Below, in pieces: positions 1-7,546 of a stretch of 64,000 bases of DNA. Location of the stretch: contig NZ_ATVC01000004.1 in NCBI RefSeq assembly GCF_000420525.1, positions 1 through 64,000 on the forward strand, given 5' to 3'. Below the pieces are notes generated by a model. The model was not told the DNA's origin. It saw nothing but the letters and a program-made list of their open reading frames with translations, and did not search any database. This DNA is from Aquaspirillum serpens DSM 68. GTDB taxonomy: Bacteria; Pseudomonadota; Gammaproteobacteria; Burkholderiales; Aquaspirillaceae. Within the stretch, counting starts at the first letter, position 1; each line of letters opens with the position of its first letter. The translations under genes and the position numbers were made by a program.

Positions 1-409
1 GCTGGTGTTCGCCGAGACGCAACGGCACGGTGATACGCCCATCGAGGGTATAGAGCGAGACGGTCTTGCCTTTGAGGGTGTAGGTGCGTTTGTCGAAGTG
101 GACACTGGCGCGGTTGAAGCGGATGTCGGGAATGGGTGCATCCTTCCTGATGCACCCGAGTTCTTTTTGTGCCTTATACGCCTTGCAGACCGAGAAAATG
201 GCGTTGCAGCACATCTGACTACCCAGCGGTGTCGCTTCGCGCAGCATCGTATAGGTGTGCTGGTGCAGACCGACGCGGTTGTACAGACGGTGCTCGCGCA
301 CGATGGGAACAAGACGGTTGCAGGCGTCCGCATAGGCCACTTGAAGTGCTGCAAGACGGCCCGCGTGTTCCGTCGTCGTGTCAAGCCAAATCGACGCCGT
401 GCGCATCAT
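1..409 (-). CDS. tnpB: TnpB-family RNA-guided nuclease/transposase accessory protein, N-terminal part
   Basis: The minus strand is open from an ATG at 409 to the window edge, giving 136 codons of an incomplete protein. The pattern fits the N-terminal half of IS605 OrfB/TnpB. It has an early YADACNRLVPIV helix and a QMCCNAIFSVCKAYKAQK segment. These are followed by the strand region FNRASVHFDKRTYTLKG and SLYTLDGRITVPLRLG. TnpB proteins are RuvC-type nucleases guided by an RNA made from the element end. The RuvC residues would lie beyond the edge and cannot be checked. An AAGAGG ribosome-binding site lies 9 bases before the ATG, and an in-frame TGA lies two codons upstream. Whether the gene is intact is unknown. 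Confidence 0.75.
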   Translation of the reverse strand, partial: MMRTASIWLDTTTEHAGRLAALQVAYADACNRLVPIVREHRLYNRVGLHQHTYTMLREATPLGSQMCCNAIFSVCKAYKAQKELGCIRKDAPIPDIRFNRASVHFDKRTYTLKGKTVSLYTLDGRITVPLRLGEHQ

Positions 410-492
410 CGCTCATCGCCTCTTGGTGACATACTCGGTATGCCGTTTGATAGACACAATTATGTTTCGTGACAACATCAACCATACGTCAC

Positions 493-553
493 AGTTTATA
501 CCACAGGGTGCGCTTCGCGCACTCGCAATTCCTCCCCTGACTCAAGTCAGGGG
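493..553 (-). promoter_or_regulatory. tnpB upstream region: extended -10 and two hairpins
   Basis: Read on the minus strand, this stretch begins with a 9-bp stem CCCCTGACT/AGTCAGGGG (534-553). Next is a stem GTGCGC/GCGCAC with a 3-base loop (508-522), then an extended -10 element TGGTATAAA (495-503). The -10 lies about 85 bases before the tnpB start. Similar hairpins mark the ends of IS200/IS605 elements. The larger one also resembles the 3' scaffold of TnpB guide RNAs, but here it lies 5' of tnpB. Its exact role is uncertain. Confidence 0.5.
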
Positions 554-666
554 TTTCCTTGCGGAGATTCTATGAAAAAAACTTGATGTGTATAGTGCGT
601 TATTTATACGGTTCTCAATCGGCAATTTAACAATTAAAAGATAAAAATCACTTTTTATTAAATTTG

Positions 667-1314
667 TTAAAAATCAGGATCGATTAAAACATCGCTTCCC
701 AATGGTGCTAAAGAGAAAAGATCGATCACATCCGCACTAGAGAGACGAATACACCCTAAAGACGTTGGTGTACCCCATTTGACATGGCTACCTGCGCCAT
801 GGATATAGATAAAGCGACGATAGCTATCGACGACCGTTCCGTCGGCAAGTTGGCCTTGGTTTAACCCCGGTTCTTGTCCACATAACCACAGAATACGGGT
901 CAAGATCCAATCTTTTTCTGGATATTCTGCGTGCAGTTGCGGCGTATACCGCCAAGGGGTGATGGCTTGGCGAAATAAAATGGTGTCCAGTGGTGCGCCA
1001 TCGCCAACTTTATCGCACACCCGATGCCAACCACGAGGCGTTTGATAAGACCCCTCTCGCTCACCCAAACCGCGTTTGGCTGTCGAGGCCAAATAACGCC
1101 GTTGCTGACGCCCGTACTCGTCATACAACACCACGGTTTGGCTTTTCACACCGACCTTCATCCACGGCACACCCGGCTGTTTTGGATTAGGAAACAGCGG
1201 AGACAGCGCAAGCTGTTGTTGTTGCAATAGATAATTGTGCACCGTATTACTGCTGGCTTGGCCGAGGGGACAGGCCAGCACAGCCACCAACAGCGAGGCA
1301 GCCGTTAACCGCAT
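667..1314 (-). CDS. L,D-transpeptidase (YkuD domain), exported
   Basis: This 215-residue protein has a signal-peptide-like start (hydrophobic residues 5-20) and a YkuD catalytic domain. The active site is visible as H172 in IYIHGAGSH and C188 in SLGCIRL, 16 residues apart. YkuD enzymes form or remodel 3-3 peptidoglycan cross-links, or attach lipoproteins to the wall, through the cysteine. The residue before the GC pair is Leu, where the family usually has His; variation there may be tolerated. The start overlaps the stop of the upstream paralogue by 10 bases, so translation is probably coupled. It is the last gene of a minus-strand operon. Downstream is AT-rich with no clear U-tract terminator. 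Confidence 0.85.
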   Translation of the reverse strand: MRLTAASLLVAVLACPLGQASSNTVHNYLLQQQQLALSPLFPNPKQPGVPWMKVGVKSQTVVLYDEYGRQQRRYLASTAKRGLGEREGSYQTPRGWHRVCDKVGDGAPLDTILFRQAITPWRYTPQLHAEYPEKDWILTRILWLCGQEPGLNQGQLADGTVVDSYRRFIYIHGAGSHVKWGTPTSLGCIRLSSADVIDLFSLAPLGSDVLIDPDF

Positions 1315-1811
1315 AACACATCACCCTCAACAATCTGCACCGGCGTAAAACAGGACACTTGTTCAAATAGGGCAATCACATCATCGTTGTGCATCCGGAT
1401 ACAGCCGTGAGATTGCGGCGTCGATAAGCTCACCGCATCCGGTGTGCCATGAATGTAGATGTAGCGCGCCATGGTATCGACTTCACCAAGACGATTTTTC
1501 CCGACTTCACGACCACATAACCACAGAATGCGTGACAAAATCCAATCGCGCTCCGGTTGTGCCGCAAAGAGTGCATCATCGCACACTTCACCTGTCCAAC
1601 GCCGTCCCACTAACACCGCTGCCCGAGGCAGATGGGCGCCAATTTTGGCACGGATATAATGCTGTCCACGGGGTGTTTGATAACTGCCGCGTTGTTCCCC
1701 TGCGCCCTTTTTTGCTGTTGAAATCGGGTAGCAGGCAATCAGTGTATCGGTGCATTGATCGGATACAAATAATCGTTGTTGCTGAAGATGGATGGTAATC
1801 GCAAGCGACAT
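1305..1811 (-). CDS. L,D-transpeptidase family protein (YkuD domain), no signal peptide
   Basis: This is a second YkuD protein of 168 residues if it starts at the ATG at 1811, which overlaps the tadA stop as TGATG. A longer reading starts at 1856 but lies inside tadA. The catalytic set is complete: H121 in IYIHGTPD and C137 in SHGCIRM. It shares the segments ISTAKKG, GSYQTPRG, DWILSRILWLCG and YIYIHG with its neighbour, so the two are duplicates. With the coupled start there is no signal peptide, and the domain begins almost at once. It would therefore stay in the cytoplasm unless exported by another route. Its substrate cannot be told from sequence. Confidence 0.8.
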   Translation of the reverse strand: MSLAITIHLQQQRLFVSDQCTDTLIACYPISTAKKGAGEQRGSYQTPRGQHYIRAKIGAHLPRAAVLVGRRWTGEVCDDALFAAQPERDWILSRILWLCGREVGKNRLGEVDTMARYIYIHGTPDAVSLSTPQSHGCIRMHNDDVIALFEQVSCFTPVQIVEGDVLCG

Positions 1812-2527
1812 CACGACCGCCGTTGGGCAAAGAATTGTTGAAGTAACTCGCGGCAAGGTGTGGCGAGGAGACCACCGCTGACAGCGGTTTGGTGATTCAA
1901 TGCTGACATAGCAAAAACATCACACACACTGCCTGCCGCACCAGCGCGCTCATCATACGCCCCAAACACCACACGCTGTAAGCGCGCATGCAAAATCGCG
2001 CCAGCACACATCACACAGGGCTCCAAGGTCACATAGAGCGTGCAATCTTGTAGGCGATAATTGGCGAGTTTTTCTGCTGCACGGCGCAACGCAACAATTT
2101 CAGCATGGGCAGTGGGATCATGATGTTGACGTGGTAGATTGTGCCCCACTGCGATCAAGGTATCGCCTTGCATCACCACCGCCCCCACTGGCACCTCACC
2201 GACAGCTTGTGCCAATTGTGCCTGTGCCAACGCCAACTGCATCGCTTGTTCAGCCACTGGCAGCTCATCAGGCATTAACGGGGGAAAGCCCTGTTGTACC
2301 GCCTGCCAAGCCTGCTGTTTTTCTTCGTCAGTCAGTTGTGACCAATGACAGCCCCGTTCAATCGCCATCAGCCCCCACAGCAAACGCCGGTTGACCGGAA
2401 AACGCCGCCGTTGCAAGGCCTGAAATACAGCGTGGGCAGTCAATTGTTGTAATTGGTCAGGTGAGGTAATTCCAAGTTGAGCTAACCATTGCCGCGCTTT
2501 AGGCGGAATAAGCGAAAAATCTGACAT
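1811..2527 (-). CDS. tadA: tRNA adenosine(34) deaminase with N-terminal TfoX-C-like domain
   Basis: The C-terminal part (about residues 90-235) is a zinc-dependent TadA deaminase with HAEIVAL and TLEPCVMCAG, the zinc and proton-shuttle motifs. TadA converts A34 of tRNA-Arg(ACG) to inosine. The first 80 or so residues are extra. They contain ARQWLAQLGITSPDQL, RRFPVNRRLLWGLMAIERGCHW and resemble the C-terminal helix-hairpin-helix-like domain of TfoX. That makes the protein 238 residues, longer than the usual 150-170. A similar fusion is known to me from Neisseria. The gene starts 3 bases after the yqjK-like gene ends and overlaps the following transpeptidase gene, so it sits in the middle of an operon. 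Confidence 0.93.
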   Translation of the reverse strand: MSDFSLIPPKARQWLAQLGITSPDQLQQLTAHAVFQALQRRRFPVNRRLLWGLMAIERGCHWSQLTDEEKQQAWQAVQQGFPPLMPDELPVAEQAMQLALAQAQLAQAVGEVPVGAVVMQGDTLIAVGHNLPRQHHDPTAHAEIVALRRAAEKLANYRLQDCTLYVTLEPCVMCAGAILHARLQRVVFGAYDERAGAAGSVCDVFAMSALNHQTAVSGGLLATPCRELLQQFFAQRRS

Positions 2528-2530
2528 CCG

Positions 2531-2806
2531 CTATCGTTGCCAGCCACGCCAAATACGCCATGCCACGCCCAGTTTCACCACCCAACCCAATGCGCGCCCC
2601 ACCCGTCCCGATGGCAGGAGGGTCAATACCGCAGGCAACCACTTCGTCAGTTGCCCACCTTGACTCAACCAGCGCCAGCCAAATTTCAACACCTCGTTTG
2701 GCCGTGAGATTTGTTGCAACTCCCACTGGGCACGGGTTCGCAAGGCTTCGCCTTTAATTAAAAGCAATTCTTTTTGTAGCTGACGTTGTTGGATATGCCG
2801 TCTCAT
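2531..2806 (-). CDS. YqjK-like small protein
   Basis: This 91-residue basic protein starts at an ATG that overlaps the yqjE stop as ATGA. An N-terminal arginine- and glutamine-rich helix (RRHIQQRQLQKELLLIKGEALR) precedes a hydrophobic, tryptophan-rich C-terminal half. Position after a DUF883 gene and a YqjE-type gene matches the yqjD-yqjE-yqjK order of enterobacteria. Similarity to YqjK is limited to size and the basic N-terminus. The function is unknown. Confidence 0.6.
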   Translation of the reverse strand: MRRHIQQRQLQKELLLIKGEALRTRAQWELQQISRPNEVLKFGWRWLSQGGQLTKWLPAVLTLLPSGRVGRALGWVVKLGVAWRIWRGWQR

Positions 2807-3192
2807 TTTTGTTTTCCAGAGAGGACATCCCAATCACGGCGCAATTCACGCAGTGAATCATGGAATGGGGGCGGGGTATGGCGTAAATGAGCAGAAAGAC
2901 GCTGCAATAACCACAGCGAAGATAACAACAGACACACAGCGACCGCAGCCAATAGCCAACCGCGCCATTCAGGTGGTAACACCGCAAAGAGCGTCAGTAA
3001 TACCGCCACGCCAGCGAGTAAGAAACACACTAAAGCCACACCACCTAATAACATGGCATGAACCAATTGCTCTTTGTGTTCTTGCGCTTCTAGGCTAAAT
3101 AATTCGGCGCGGGTGAAAAGTAGCTGGGCGAGGGTATCAAGAAAACCGCGCACCCCTCGACGGGGTGGCGCGGAAGAGAAGGGATCTGTCAT
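2803..3192 (-). CDS. YqjE-type membrane protein (phage holin superfamily)
   Basis: The protein has 129 residues, with two hydrophobic segments at about residues 46-72 and 77-96 (LLGGVALVCFLLAGVAVLL and WLLAAVAVCLLLSSLWLL). They are flanked by charged, probably cytoplasmic ends. This is the layout of the YqjE/holin-superfamily III proteins found next to DUF883 genes. The short N-terminus contains PPRRGVRGFLDTLAQLLFTRAELFSLEAQEHK, an amphipathic helix typical of the group (only partly quoted motifs are diagnostic). It lies 6 bases after the DUF883 gene and overlaps the next gene by 4. The family function is not established. Confidence 0.7.
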   Translation of the reverse strand: MTDPFSSAPPRRGVRGFLDTLAQLLFTRAELFSLEAQEHKEQLVHAMLLGGVALVCFLLAGVAVLLTLFAVLPPEWRGWLLAAVAVCLLLSSLWLLQRLSAHLRHTPPPFHDSLRELRRDWDVLSGKQK

Positions 3193-3198
3193 GCCAGC

Positions 3199-3513
3199 TT
3201 AACGGCGGGAAACCAACATGCCCAACAAGAAACCGACTGCAGCCCCAATGCCTAGAGCTTTCCAAGGATGTTCGTGCACATATTGATCGGTCGCACGGGC
3301 AGTCGCTTTAGCACGCGCCAAAGCCACTTCTTCCGCCGCAATCAAACGGTCTTTGGCAACAGACAAGTTAGCCGCCAATTTTTGTTTCAAGGCCTTCGCT
3401 TGTTCGTTGCCTTCGCCGGCGGTGGCTTGCAAAATGGTTTCAGTTTGTTGAATCACATCTTTGACTTCTGCCAACAGGTTTTGTTTTTCTGGGCTGAGGC
3501 TATTATCGGACAT
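3199..3513 (-). CDS. DUF883 (ElaB/YqjD/YgaM family) membrane-anchored protein
   Basis: The 104-residue protein has a long charged amphipathic helix (residues 1-80), then HEHPWKALGIGAAVGFLLGM and a terminal SRR. That glycine-patterned C-terminal membrane helix is the hallmark of the ElaB/YqjD family. In E. coli these C-tail-anchored proteins bind ribosomes in stationary phase. It is the first gene of a minus-strand run continuing through yqjE, the yqjK-like gene, tadA and two transpeptidases. An AAGGAGAACC ribosome-binding site lies just before the ATG. The whole run may be one transcript, because every gap is 6 bases or less. Confidence 0.8.
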   Translation of the reverse strand: MSDNSLSPEKQNLLAEVKDVIQQTETILQATAGEGNEQAKALKQKLAANLSVAKDRLIAAEEVALARAKATARATDQYVHEHPWKALGIGAAVGFLLGMLVSRR

Positions 3514-3726
3514 AGTGGTTCTCCTTATTTATTGCACGTTGACATATCAGGGAATCCTAACCTTCCTTGCGCCATGCGTCAAACACTGCATTGACGTCTG
3601 ACAGCATCAAGGAAAAACGGAAACACATTTGCCTTAAGCAAGGCAATCATCAACACATATCGGGGAGAGGGGCAAATTGACAAGGCCCAACCCACGAACA
3701 TTAAATAGGCTTTGAATAATGCGCGA

Positions 3727-5409
3727 TTAAAAAGGAAAAGGGGCCGGTAGATATTCCAGTAGATCACCACGCCGGAAAGTTGCAGAAAGTTGTTGTAGTG
3801 ATACGTCTCTCTTTCCATAACAAGCCGTCAGTGCCTCTGCCACATCTTTTACCGCATTTGCATGATATTGCGTGTGTTGGTCTTCAAATTTTTTAAGAAT
3901 TTGATGGAAATTGCGATGAGACACCTCTGTGAGCGAGATAGACATATCCGCCAGCAATCTGCGGCCAATCAGCATAGAAATATAGTGTGAGGCATAAGGC
4001 ATATAATCGGGTGGGGTCAAAGAAGTTGGCCGTTTTCTTTCGTTCTCAACCGCCCGAAATATCAGCACGGCCAGCAGTGCTTGAGCCGCATTTAATGCCT
4101 TAAAAATGTCGTCATATAGCTTCCCAAAGTGTTCTTTACGGCGAAATTTTGCTTGGTGCGGCCGTTCCCGCCAAATTGCTAATACCGATTCGGCCACAAT
4201 CGAACTGGTCACAACATTCGAGCCGCCGCCCCCTTCTTCACGCTGACGTTTGTAGGTATAGCCCAAATCGGTTATTCCGATTTCAAGTTGTTTTTGAATC
4301 TCATCATTAGAACGCAAATCACGCAGATCCACCGGATTCTGACTATTGGTGGCATAGGTAATATCTTGGATGAAATCTTTATCTGTTTCTGCCAGTTGAT
4401 AGATACGCACCATGACATACGCTGATTCACCGACAAGACCAGACATTCCGCCGTGATTAAGTGTTTCCTGAATCGTTTTGCAGGTCTGACCACCGTTGAT
4501 CACCTGCATATTTTTAAGCTGTACTTTGTAATCTGATTTTTGAAAGGCGTTGTAATCGAACTTATCACAAACCACAGTAATACCATTGTTATAAAAATAA
4601 AATTTATCCGAGCGAAGTGGATCACATAAGGTGTTATGAATCGCGGTGTTAACACGATTGGTGTGCAAACCCAGGTAGCGGCGGATATTTCGTTCTAACA
4701 GCCTGTCGCCATGTTCGTTAAACAGCCGATGAATCTCTTGCACCGCCACACGGCCAACGAGGACACGCATATAGTTCATGTCTTCGACAATGGCTTGACC
4801 ACTCAAGGTCAATGTCGTATCAACCTTTTTACTTCTTTGTAGAATATTGACGATTGAGTCGTGATTAAAGTGAATGAAATCCACTTTATCACCGTAATCT
4901 TTTTTTGCCTCATCTATCCAATGATTAGCCTGTGCTGCCCATTGCACACCGTTATTGCACAAAATAACACGCACATTAGGGATGCACGCATCACGGATAA
5001 GAGAGCGAATTTCCTCAATTTTCGGCGCTATTTTTTCATTTAGAGCCACTTTTCGGTATGGGTCAAACAATACCGATACAGTACCCACTGCCTTTTGGAC
5101 GCCCGTTTCTGGAAAATTTGCCTCGCCGCTCAGGTCTTTTACTTTGTACTTTCCCTGAAATATCGTCACCAAAAACTCGCCATCTTCGACTTCACCAATA
5201 TGAAGCCCATCCACACCTGCATCATTACCCCCTTCGGTCATCAATTCAGCAGCTTCATCTAAAGGCAGCTCAAGACAAGTCGAGATGCACAACAAAACAA
5301 ATGCTGCTGATTTTTTCTTGTTCAGGTCATGCCCTTCTGGCAACCACTCGGGATGATCCTCAACAATACCGGTTACCCGCTGGTCAATGATGCTGGCGTT
5401 GATATTCAT
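3727..5409 (-). CDS. AIPR-family putative phage-defence protein with nuclease-like N-terminus
   Basis: This 560-residue protein matches the AIPR family (abortive infection phage resistance, PF10592). The central region has DKFYFYNNGITVVCDKF and, at about residue 310, VINGGQTCKTIQETL. Residues 59-90 carry GGNDAGVDG and, after a short hairpin, FQGKYK. With D67 and Q85-x-K87 this resembles the active site of Mrr-like PD-(D/E)XK nucleases. It stands alone between glmS and the DUF883 operon, with no visible methylase or partner. An AGGATAATAGT ribosome-binding site precedes the ATG. The base composition looks more AT-rich than its neighbours, consistent with transfer. A role in defence is inferred from the family; activity is untested. 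Confidence 0.82.
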   Translation of the reverse strand: MNINASIIDQRVTGIVEDHPEWLPEGHDLNKKKSAAFVLLCISTCLELPLDEAAELMTEGGNDAGVDGLHIGEVEDGEFLVTIFQGKYKVKDLSGEANFPETGVQKAVGTVSVLFDPYRKVALNEKIAPKIEEIRSLIRDACIPNVRVILCNNGVQWAAQANHWIDEAKKDYGDKVDFIHFNHDSIVNILQRSKKVDTTLTLSGQAIVEDMNYMRVLVGRVAVQEIHRLFNEHGDRLLERNIRRYLGLHTNRVNTAIHNTLCDPLRSDKFYFYNNGITVVCDKFDYNAFQKSDYKVQLKNMQVINGGQTCKTIQETLNHGGMSGLVGESAYVMVRIYQLAETDKDFIQDITYATNSQNPVDLRDLRSNDEIQKQLEIGITDLGYTYKRQREEGGGGSNVVTSSIVAESVLAIWRERPHQAKFRRKEHFGKLYDDIFKALNAAQALLAVLIFRAVENERKRPTSLTPPDYMPYASHYISMLIGRRLLADMSISLTEVSHRNFHQILKKFEDQHTQYHANAVKDVAEALTACYGKRDVSLQQLSATFRRGDLLEYLPAPFPF

Positions 5410-5492
5410 ACTATTATCCTATTAATATTTCTCTCCAACAGTTGAGTTAGATGGACACATCACTGTGCCCATCCAAGAGCAGCTAAACGCTG

Positions 5493-7322
5493 TTATTCCA
5501 CTGTTACCGACTTAGCAAGGTTTCGCGGTTTGTCGACATCAGTACCACGCGCCAGCGCAGCGTGATACGCCAGCAATTGCACCGGAATCGCATGCACCAC
5601 CGGCGACAACACCCCAACATGACGCGGTGTGCGAATGACATGCACCCCTTCAGAATCATGGAAGTGGCTATCTAAATCGGCAAAGACAAATAGCTCACCA
5701 CCGCGAGCGCGGACTTCTTGCATGTTCGATTTCACTTTTTCCAGCAGACTGTCGTTCGGGGCAATGACCACCACCGGCATATCCTCATCCACCAACGCCA
5801 ATGGGCCATGCTTTAATTCACCGGCGGGGTAAGCTTCGGCATGAATGTAGGTAATTTCCTTCAGCTTTAATGCCCCTTCAAGCGCAATCGGATAGTGCAC
5901 ACCGCGCCCCAAAAATAAAGCGTGATGGCGCTTAGCAAATTGTTCAGCCCACAAGGTAATCTGCGGTTCGAGGTTAAGCGCATGTTGCACACTGCCGGGC
6001 AAATGGCGTAGGGCATCCAGATAACTGGTTTCTGTGGCCTCGTCTAAGCGTTGCCGTTGTTTTGCCAAAGTCACCGCCAAGGTAAACAGCGCCAGCAATT
6101 GTGTTGTAAACGCCTTGGTCGATGCCACGCCAATTTCTGCACCGGCACGGGTATAAAACACCAAATCAGAAGCACGAGGAATCGCACTTCCCATCACGTT
6201 GCAAATCGACAACGTGGTTTTATGCCCCAATTCTTTGGCACGTTTTAATGCTTCCGCCGTGTCCAACGTTTCACCAGATTGCGATAACGTCACCACCAAA
6301 TAATTAGGATCGGCCCAAGCATCGCGATAGCGGTACTCACTGGCAATTTCGACATGACATGGCAGCCCCGCAATGCCTTCAATCCAATACTTGGCAGTTA
6401 AACCTGCGTAATAACTGGTACCACATGCCAAAATAAGCAGACCTGTGACCTCATTAAAGCGGCTAGCCGCTTGTTCACCGAACAAATCGGGGGTAAAGCC
6501 TTGTTCAAGGATCTGCTCCAGCGTATCGCTCAGGGCTTTAGGCTGTTCGTGAATTTCTTTTTGCATGAAGTGGCTATAGGGGCCGAGCTCTAATGAAGCC
6601 AGAGAGACATCCGACAACAACACCGGCCGCTCACACGGCTGATCTTGACCGTCAATCACCTGTACCGTCTGACGGCTCACGCGTGCCACATCGCCCTCTT
6701 CTAAAAACATCACACGGCGCGTCGCTGACAACACAGCAGACACATCAGAGGCAATAAAATTTTCCCCTTCGCCTAAACCAATCAACAACGGGCAGCCCAT
6801 ACGGGCACAGGCCAATTCCTCAGGTCTATCCAAGGCCATCACACAGATAGCGTACGCGCCACTCAATTCACGTACCGCCAAACGGGTGGCTTCGAATAAG
6901 TCGGCAGTAGATTGGTAGTAATAATGAATCAGGTGGGCAATCACCTCGGTATCGGTCTGAGACGTAAATTCATAACCGAGTGCTAACAATCGTTCGCGTT
7001 GTGCTTCGTGGTTCTCGATAATACCGTTATGCACCACCGCAATTTGATCGCGTGAAATATGTGGGTGTGCATTCGGTTCCGTCACCCCGCCATGCGTCGC
7101 CCAACGGGTATGACCAATGCCGAGGCCAGCGGCCAATTCCACCGCCTCAGCCGCCGCCTGCATTTCTGCCACTCGTCCCACACGGCGCACCCGCTCAATG
7201 CCTTGTTCAGTCAACACGGCAATCCCAGCAGAATCATAACCACGGTATTCCAGACGACGTAAACCATCGATCAATAGCGGCACGATATTTCGCGCGGCAA
7301 TCGCGCCAACAACACCACACAT
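5493..7322 (-). CDS. glmS: glutamine--fructose-6-phosphate aminotransferase (isomerizing)
   Basis: GlmS makes glucosamine-6-phosphate from fructose-6-phosphate and glutamine, the first step to UDP-GlcNAc for peptidoglycan and LPS. The 609-residue length is normal. The N-terminal glutaminase domain begins MCGVVGAIA with the nucleophile Cys2, followed by [12 protein letters not shown]. Two SIS domains carry [20 protein letters not shown] and [18 protein letters not shown]. The C-terminus ends in [13 protein letters not shown], as in the family. The start is fixed by the need for Cys2. It is transcribed away from the divergent chemoreceptor gene. No glmS ribozyme was seen, as expected outside Firmicutes. 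Confidence 0.98.
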   Translation of the reverse strand: MCGVVGAIAARNIVPLLIDGLRRLEYRGYDSAGIAVLTEQGIERVRRVGRVAEMQAAAEAVELAAGLGIGHTRWATHGGVTEPNAHPHISRDQIAVVHNGIIENHEAQRERLLALGYEFTSQTDTEVIAHLIHYYYQSTADLFEATRLAVRELSGAYAICVMALDRPEELACARMGCPLLIGLGEGENFIASDVSAVLSATRRVMFLEEGDVARVSRQTVQVIDGQDQPCERPVLLSDVSLASLELGPYSHFMQKEIHEQPKALSDTLEQILEQGFTPDLFGEQAASRFNEVTGLLILACGTSYYAGLTAKYWIEGIAGLPCHVEIASEYRYRDAWADPNYLVVTLSQSGETLDTAEALKRAKELGHKTTLSICNVMGSAIPRASDLVFYTRAGAEIGVASTKAFTTQLLALFTLAVTLAKQRQRLDEATETSYLDALRHLPGSVQHALNLEPQITLWAEQFAKRHHALFLGRGVHYPIALEGALKLKEITYIHAEAYPAGELKHGPLALVDEDMPVVVIAPNDSLLEKVKSNMQEVRARGGELFVFADLDSHFHDSEGVHVIRTPRHVGVLSPVVHAIPVQLLAYHAALARGTDVDKPRNLAKSVTVE

Positions 7323-7493
7323 ACGGCAACCTTTATCTTGAAATGGAGGAATAGCAGGTATTTTGACACTGCCGTTGCGGGAAAACGAGCCCTATCGAAT
7401 CGGGCCAGCAAAGCCAACATTGAAGGCGAGTTTGTTTGATGACAAATAAGCTAAGGTTTATTGTTTTGTTAAGTTTTAATTCTGTTAGGATAG

Positions 7494-7512
7494 CCACCGT
7501 GCCGGTGGTTTT
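7494..7512. other. short palindrome upstream of chemoreceptor gene
   Basis: CCACCG and CGGTGG flank a 3-base centre, and four T follow on the plus strand. It lies 38 bases before the chemoreceptor start, inside the divergent glmS/mcp region. It could be an operator or a small hairpin in the leader. No protein can be assigned to it. Confidence 0.3.
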
Positions 7513-7546
7513 AGCGAAATTGTAGAAAAGACATGGGATATTCGGT

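Larger units (their letters stand above)
1..556 (-). mobile_element. IS200/IS605-type element, 5' part only
   Basis: The left edge of the window cuts through an IS200/IS605-type element read on the minus strand. It contains the first part of a tnpB gene. Upstream of that gene lie a strong 9-bp hairpin (534-553) and a smaller 6-bp hairpin (508-522), as expected for subterminal structures of this family. No tnpA is visible, and the other end lies outside the window. The outer boundary near 556 is an estimate, because these elements have no inverted terminal repeats and make no target duplication. Confidence 0.65.

Noticed and set aside
5-472. 155-residue open frame on the plus strand
   Set aside because: It lies antisense to the tnpB frame, which has clear family motifs, a ribosome-binding site and a promoter. 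The plus-strand protein resembles nothing known.
1305-1856. Longer start for the second transpeptidase at 1856
   Set aside because: It lies 46 bases inside tadA, while the ATG at 1811 overlaps the tadA stop as TGATG and fits the domain start.
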